From Sanghuangporus weigelae (Eukaryota > Basidiomycota > Agaricomycetes > Hymenochaetales > Hymenochaetaceae), in the NCBI GenBank assembly GCA_033182465.1, contig CP137319.1, positions 2,108,001 through 2,172,000 on the forward strand: DNA of 64,000 nucleotides, given 5' to 3'. The notes under the pieces are model-generated. The model searched no databases. It was not told where the DNA came from and saw only the letters and a list, made by a program, of their open reading frames with translations. Of this stretch, positions 58,284-64,000 are shown in pieces; the first letter of the stretch is position 1; each line of letters opens with the position of its first letter. Made by a program: the position numbers and the translations under genes.

Positions 58284-58794
58284 GGGATAGCTCTGCCGAT
58301 CACTTGCGCAGTGGCGAGTGAGCACGTGCCCCTGTTATTCCCTTAAACGGGGGCGGCGTCTTGTGTCGGCACACGATCTTCGGCGGAGGCGATAGAGAGC
58401 AAAAGGGCTAATAGAGACGAGAGGAGTGCACTAAGATCTATTCTGAACTACTGCTTCTGAACACTACATACATGAGGTCTATATATACTGGGGAATGCTG
58501 GGGAAGAGCGTCACAGAGACGGCGACAGTGACGGCGCGTCACAGGCGCGCAATCGGTGCGGACCCGAAGATCGGGGCGCGCTGTCGGTCGGCGGTGTTGT
58601 ATCTGAAGGTGCTACAGATGTCCGTCCTACTAAGGGTGCTGAATGTATGAAGGGACCTCCAAAAATGGGATGCCGACGCTATCAGACTCTCAAAGACCTA
58701 CTACCCGGCAGGTGCCAGGAACCGTCGGAGACGTAATGGATGGGTCTAGGGATGCCGCTGGATAAAGGGAATAGGATAACAGGACCGCCGCTTG

Positions 58795-59170
58795 AGAGGG
58801 GGGATCACAGGGGGCTGCCGACGTGGTATAAACTCGGCCACAGGAAGGTATGAAGTGTATAAGATGAATATAAAGGATAAAATGGAGTGAGTGGCTGGAG
58901 AAGGCGCCGCTGGGTCGTCTGATAGGATGCCTGGGTCGTCGGATGGCCGCCGACGTCGAATAGAGGGGTGCCGGACTGAGGGGGAGGCCGCAGGAATCCG
59001 CCGCAGTAGCGTAAACGCGATAGATGAAAGGAAAAGACCGTATAAGATCAATATATGGGATAAACTGGAGTGAAAGGCTGGAAAGGACGCAGAAGGGGAG
59101 TCTGATGAGATGCCTGTGTCGTCGGATGGCCGCCGACGTCGAATAGAGGGGCGCCGGATCACTGAACGTC
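58795..59170. repeat. ~183-bp tandem duplication
   Basis: Two diverged units; GTCGGATGGCCGCCGACGTC recurs at 58938 and 59121, 183 bp apart. Open on the minus strand but without a recognisable protein family. Confidence 0.75.
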
Positions 59171-60966
59171 AGAGCGGCAGAGGCATACCGGAGGCGGCGA
59201 AGGCAAGTAGAATGTGGAGTCAAACAAGAGGAGATGTCAAGGATAGTATATAGTCAAGGGGGAGGCTCAGTACATGAGGGGAGACTCAGAGTGAGGGATA
59301 TCTCGAACTCTGGCGCTCGGTCTGGTACATGCTCTTGGAATCCTTGCTAGGCTTGGAATCCTTTCTAGGCTTGAAATCCCTTTTTTCTACAAGCTAGTAT
59401 AAGCTCTATATATACTCTACTGCTGTCGCCGACACATCCTACTGTCTGAAAACATCTCCTGAGTCATCTGGGTCGCCAAGGGCCGCTGCCGGAGCGCCCA
59501 GGTGAAATCTGAGAGCGGCAACGTGAGGGGGGCATCCAATCACATGAAATATTGAGTATCTGCAATAACACGGGCGCCGGCGGAGTTGGGCCTGGCGGCG
59601 CGAGTCGGTGGCTTGGCACGCCGATGTACCACATGCCTACCTTCCATACATGGTCTAATGGGGGCCGCCGCGTCGGGGGGAAGTCGGGAAACATCGGAAC
59701 CGATGATTGGAGGCTGATATCGCGTATATGAGACAAAGGGCGCATCAGCCGATGTCCCTGAGGTGTCCGATGCATCGGCGGCACTCAATACAGAGTGTGG
59801 GCGATCCCTAGTGACTAATATGAGTGGCCGGAGCGGCAGTGCTGTGGGGGACTGCCGGACTGGTGGCAGATACATCGTAATGAGGCATGTAAGCACATAT
59901 GACAATATATAGCTCCCTAGACAATGGGGGACTGCTTGGTAAGCTGTAGGAGGCGTCGGCGAGGGTACCTGAGGATGTCTGAGTGTCCGCCGCATTGATC
60001 GGCGCCAAGGGGGGCTGACTCGGAGGCATCCAGAGTCGCCGCACGGCTGTACGTATGGTAAATCATAAGATCGGCGGCACGTAGTCACTGAGGGATGTGT
60101 CCTATAGTGCCTGGTGCTGGGTAGGAGCTGTCGGCGGACCTGTCTGAGTGTCGGGGAGCCATCGGCGGATCGATTTGGGTCATAGGAGGGCGCCGCAGTA
60201 CAGTATGTGTGCTGGAATCAATGGATACGTGCTCAAATGATGTCCCGAGTGCAATAGGAGTGTGCCCTCACACTCTCAGGTGTCGGCAGTGCTGGGATAT
60301 GGTATCTGCAGTAAGAGGGAGCCATAGTATGAGTGTACTGGCACAGGAGGAGCCAGTGCGCTACAGCGCCGCGAAGATGCCAAGACATGGGCGCGCGCTG
60401 ATCGGGCTGGCGGTGATTGGCGCGGCGCATCATCATCGGGCACGCTCGGATCGCTAAGTGGTCGCACCACACGAATATGAAACGTCAGGGGAGGCAATAA
60501 TACTAAAAGGGGAATACGCGAGTGGCCGCCGCGTCCGACAATCGGACTCGGCGCACGAAGCAGCATAGTATGAACATGAAACGTGGTACCTGGGACCTTG
60601 TAAAACCACTACCCGACGTCGGATAAGCCAATCAACAGGAGCCGACGAATATTCCATCGGCTATACGGTTCGATATCCTTCCGCCGCCGTAGCCGATACA
60701 TCCGCTGCAACGTTCCCGGCGCCCGCGTATCAGAAAGTGCGGCTGGGCAAGCATACTCAGTTTGGGAAGTCTTCGAAGGACGGGAGGCGGCGGACGTATT
60801 GGTTGAGCCGCGAATCAAGGAGCGGCGGTTTGGAAGGTCTTAAGGAGCAGCGGAGGTGTAGCGGTCGCCGCACGATGGTATACTGTACGGAGTACTGAGG
60901 GGCCTGTACCGACGTACCGGTACAGGCAAGTGCGGCGCACTACAGCGCGGAGCCCTAACCCCTATT

Positions 60967-62098
60967 TATGCACTTCATCTCTCTGCAAAATGTCTCTCAG
61001 ACTCATTCCCGATTTGGAAGGTTATGCATCACGTGCGCTGAATAAACTAGCCTCGCTCAACTTGAAAGGGACCGTTGCGACCTATGCATCCTGTTTTCTA
61101 TTAGCGACGGGTCATGGATTGCTCGATTTACGTGTGCAAATTTTCGTGCACTCACTACAGATAAGCGCTTGCAACAGCGCGGTTTCTCTGCCCATCTTCG
61201 CTGCAAGCCCAGACAGAATTCTGTCTACCTTGAACTATGTTTAACACCACGCAAGCGCCCAAATCGGTCGGCTTTTATGCCGGATGCCATCTGGCTGAAC
61301 TTCCCATCCTCGATTCGGCGGTTGTCGAACTAGTACGACGACAGAAAGCTATAAAATACATCTCTTGTCGCTTTTATTCTTGATGCTTGCTCTTCTCGGC
61401 CTTTTCAGTACCTATTATATGCTATAATCGCGCCTCGATTGACTGTTTCTTTCGCCCTCATATCGTGATCTCGGAGCTTATATGCACCAGTATCATTCCT
61501 CCTGACAGCTCGAGGAGCTCGGGGCATGTCTCACTTGATGTAGGCGCCCGGCTCGCCCTCCTCACTTGGGATATGATCTTCAAATGGTCAGGTAACCAGA
61601 AGCTATTTGATCATCTGGGACGCTTTTTCCGAGTTTGCTCGGAGATGAACAATAAAGCTCAACAAAGTCAAGGCTGACAACCAGTCTCAGTGTTGCAGCG
61701 GTATCGGAATTCTTTTTGTGCCGCAGATATTTGTTATTGCAGGATTTCGGTCATCTCGGTGATAGTCGAGATATAGCACATAGTATGGTCGCATCGAGCC
61801 GCACTTCGCTGGACAAGTATTTGTAGCTGGACCTCTACCGCTTAGAAAATCAAGGGATTATTGTTGATTTTGATTTTCTCTTATTGGATGAGATGGCCAA
61901 GTGAAGTGTGGGAATATATAGATGTGGTTCGGTCGTCCAGTGCAGCACTCAACGGCGCTGCGATGGCCCATGGCGAGCAGTACTAGTCTAATACTAGTGT
62001 TTTTACCCCATTTGAGTAGCATAAATTATATTATTTTTTGCGCCGACGCGATCAATCCGTGACCGTCGCAGATCTCCCTTTTCCCTCCACCACTGCCC
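60967..62098. other. Island-flank copy and promoter of the right-edge gene
   Basis: 61040-61660 aligns with 46200-46900, upstream of DUF2235 copy D. Near 61850-61890 a hairpin-forming GAAAATCAA ... TTGATTTTC pair occurs. The last 100 bases precede the ATG at 62099. Confidence 0.55.
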
Positions 62099-64000
62099 AT
62101 GCAGCGTCCAGAGTCTTCGCTCAGCGACGCCAGCAGCAGCGCAGGCACCAGTGCCAGTGCGGGCGCCAGTGCAGCGACGAGGCAGAGGCAGCGTCCTGTT
62201 CCTGGCGGTCCACGAAAGCCATCGGCTAAAGCGTTGCCGAGCATTCCTTCCCGGACGCAAATACAAGCTCAAGCTCAAGCACAACCTCAGCAGCAGCAAC
62301 AGCCTGAGCAACCTGGGCAAGAACGACGACAAGAACACCGACAGTCGAAGAACGACCAGCCGCCGTCCTACTTACAGTCCCAACATGATTCGCAGACACG
62401 GAGCCAACGACGGTCTTACACGCCCCCGCCAACAAGTGCCGTCACTTCGGACTCATCATGCTCACACCCACCGATGAGTCTCTTCACACGCGCAGATACC
62501 CCTTCGTCCATGTCGGCTCTCTCACCCGTACGCACATCGTCACCCGCACCAGTCCTCGAGCCGCTCGAGGAGCGGTCCCCGCCTCGGCAAGCGTCGCTTC
62601 CCCGTATTCCATCATCATCATACGCACCGCTCAGTGGCCCTGGATCTGCCCCTCAGCCGATACTCAGAACATCAAGTCCGAGCGTCCCGTCGGTATCGAA
62701 ACCGCCGACGCCCGCACCAGAGTCTCCTGTCTCCAGCTCTGCGTACTCGAGGCCGCGCATGGTGACTACCCTATCTACACCGGCACCTCTTCAGCCGCCA
62801 CCCTCGATCGACTTCAGCTCAGCACCCGTGCTATTCAAGGCGCTCACCCTCGATGCGGCGCAATGGACCTTCTCCTCGGCTGAGCTCCAGGCGATCGTCT
62901 CACGCGCAATTCGGGCCAGTGCAGAGCCTTCTTCGATTCGTCTCCTTCCACTTCAAGTGATCGATGATGACCTCGTACAAGAAGCTGAGCGGCTCGAATC
63001 GGAACGCGCTCAAGCTACCGCTCAGTATCGATTTACGATGCATAGACGGAACATGCTCCTTCAATCGCTCAACGCCTCTTCGGGTCCCTCCGTTTCACCT
63101 TCAACTACCTCCTCTACTATCAACTTGTCCCAGAATCCACCTTTGAGTCCAGCGGCGGACCTAGCGCAACGTCTCGCTGAGGTGAGCGCCACGCTGGACC
63201 GCCTCGCAGCGACACTTGTTCGCGTCTCGGACCAGCTCGCGCAAATCCGTTCTCTGCGCGACGTCCATTCCGCAAGTGCGCTAGCCGTCGCGCTTCGCAA
63301 GCTCAACGCGAGTTACGCACGCCGAACGCGCGAGCTTGAAACCGTAAAGGAGAAACTCGTGGCTACAGAGGAGGAGCGCGATGAGGCATGGCGTGTAGCG
63401 GAAGAGATGGCAATGGAATATGACGAGGAGCTCGACGATACGGCTGAAGTGGATGTGGTGAATGGAGAACGTGCAGTTGCTGTGCCTGCGACGCTCGCCC
63501 GCGCAAGCCGGGTTGGGATGAGAATAAGAGTTCCGGGCGTAGGTCCGCGAATACAACATCGACAACCGGATGTCGAAAACCGCGAGGATGGTACCGTCCC
63601 CGAGGATGAGGAAGAAAGAGGGAGGAGAACGGAAGCAAAAAATGCTTCGGGCGACTCGCCTGCTAGTGCTCCCGGGGAGACTACTGGCGAAACGAGCGCG
63701 ACGACTCCAATCACACGACGAAAACGCGCAAATAGCGCGACCTCGCGCGTCACGGCGGCTCGCACGCGATCCGTACGCGCGTCCAAGGCGAGCCTACGCT
63801 TCCCTCGAAGACAACATGAATCCCGACCGCCTTCTACCTATTCAACGCATTCTACGCAATCCGGACCTTCACGTGCGCGCTCGCGGTCCCGGGCGAACTC
63901 TATCAGCTCTGTGCGCGATGGATCGCCGACCTCGGCGCATCCGCATGGTGCGGGAGCGAACGCGCCGATACCCGACGTACCAAAAATGCCGAGTGCGACG
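62099..64000 (+). CDS. Long coiled-coil, low-complexity protein (partial, runs off the edge)
   Basis: Starting at ATG 62099 (MQRPESSLSDASSSAG) the frame stays open to the last base, 634 codons without a stop. The N-terminal ~260 residues are Ser/Pro/Gln-rich, including a Q-rich run (QAQAQAQPQQQQQ). A short ordered segment follows (FKALTLDAAQWTFSSAELQA). From about residue 360 a heptad-like coiled coil runs (LAEVSATLDRLAATLVRVSD, then LRKLNASYARRTRELETVKE and EEERDEAWRVAEEMAM). The rest is Arg/Ser/Thr-rich and basic. No catalytic domain is visible. Such architecture suits a structural or signalling scaffold, but no function can be assigned. The C-terminus is outside the window. Plus-strand open frames in other registers here are shadows. 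Confidence 0.75.
   Translation, partial: MQRPESSLSDASSSAGTSASAGASAATRQRQRPVPGGPRKPSAKALPSIPSRTQIQAQAQAQPQQQQQPEQPGQERRQEHRQSKNDQPPSYLQSQHDSQTRSQRRSYTPPPTSAVTSDSSCSHPPMSLFTRADTPSSMSALSPVRTSSPAPVLEPLEERSPPRQASLPRIPSSSYAPLSGPGSAPQPILRTSSPSVPSVSKPPTPAPESPVSSSAYSRPRMVTTLSTPAPLQPPPSIDFSSAPVLFKALTLDAAQWTFSSAELQAIVSRAIRASAEPSSIRLLPLQVIDDDLVQEAERLESERAQATAQYRFTMHRRNMLLQSLNASSGPSVSPSTTSSTINLSQNPPLSPAADLAQRLAEVSATLDRLAATLVRVSDQLAQIRSLRDVHSASALAVALRKLNASYARRTRELETVKEKLVATEEERDEAWRVAEEMAMEYDEELDDTAEVDVVNGERAVAVPATLARASRVGMRIRVPGVGPRIQHRQPDVENREDGTVPEDEEERGRRTEAKNASGDSPASAPGETTGETSATTPITRRKRANSATSRVTAARTRSVRASKASLRFPRRQHESRPPSTYSTHSTQSGPSRARSRSRANSISSVRDGSPTSAHPHGAGANAPIPDVPKMPSAT

Larger units (their letters stand above)
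56398..60955. mobile_element. 4.56-kb insertion with 11-bp target duplication
   Basis: Flanked by the perfect direct repeat TAACCCCTATT (56387-56397 and 60956-60966). The ends are imperfect inverted repeats, AGAGCTCCGC on the left and GGGCTCCGC on the right, read inward. Sequences on either side are contiguous in the related stretch at about 46060-46090. Inside are ATACGG-type palindromes near the left end (56410-56560, 56880-56930), a minisatellite, a ~183-bp tandem duplication and GC-rich sequence. No transposase is recognisable. A 9-11-bp duplication would fit a Mutator-like mobiliser, but the superfamily is not established. It may be composite. Confidence 0.68.

Noticed and set aside
57781-58321. 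Repeat-rich open frames on both strands as real proteins
   Set aside because: They are explained by the 27-bp unit length and lack any supporting domain or start context.

Overview
The window looks like nuclear DNA from an agaricomycete (mushroom-forming basidiomycete). Genes sit on both strands and are cut by many introns of about 50-60 bp. The recognisable proteins are eukaryotic (tubulin cofactor B, DNA polymerase delta subunit 4, OST-alpha/TMEM184, Rds1 ferritin-like, BTB, F-box). No bacterial-style operons, ribosome binding sites or CRISPR arrays were seen. Gene models were built by hand from reading-frame continuity and splice signals; none has been checked against RNA or databases.

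0.8-31 kb is a conventional gene-rich block. In order: a SET-domain methyltransferase, tubulin cofactor B (minus), two BTB-domain paralogues, a kinase fused to a PD-(D/E)XK-like domain, a third broken BTB paralogue, an Rds1-type ferritin-like protein, a 2-hydroxyacid dehydrogenase, POLD4 (minus), OST-alpha/Hfl1-like, protein-L-isoaspartate methyltransferase, a multi-pass membrane protein (minus), a zinc-finger-like protein, an F-box protein and a class 3 lipase (minus). Four introns in three of these genes use GC instead of GT at the donor. Two nested miniature inverted-repeat transposons lie at 24.0-24.9 kb.

31-51 kb is an accessory island of repeated, partly decayed units. I recognise five copies of a DUF2235-type alpha/beta-hydrolase gene (33.7, 40.7, 42.3, 47.2 and 49.5 kb). 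Only the 42.3 kb copy keeps a canonical G-x-S-R-G nucleophile elbow. The copies share upstream and downstream flanks and, in three cases, the same TATA-like promoter, so whole units were duplicated. A mariner-type MITE and a hAT-type non-autonomous element have inserted into units of the island.

51-56 kb holds the 3' half of a KEL3/KLHDC4-type kelch gene, apparently cut off at its 5' end, convergent with an intact peroxisomal-type 3-ketoacyl-CoA thiolase. 56.4-60.96 kb is one 4.56-kb insertion flanked by a perfect 11-bp duplication. It carries minisatellites and palindromes but no recognisable transposase. 61-62 kb is another copy of island flanking sequence. A long open reading frame (coiled coil plus low complexity) runs off the right edge from 62.1 kb.
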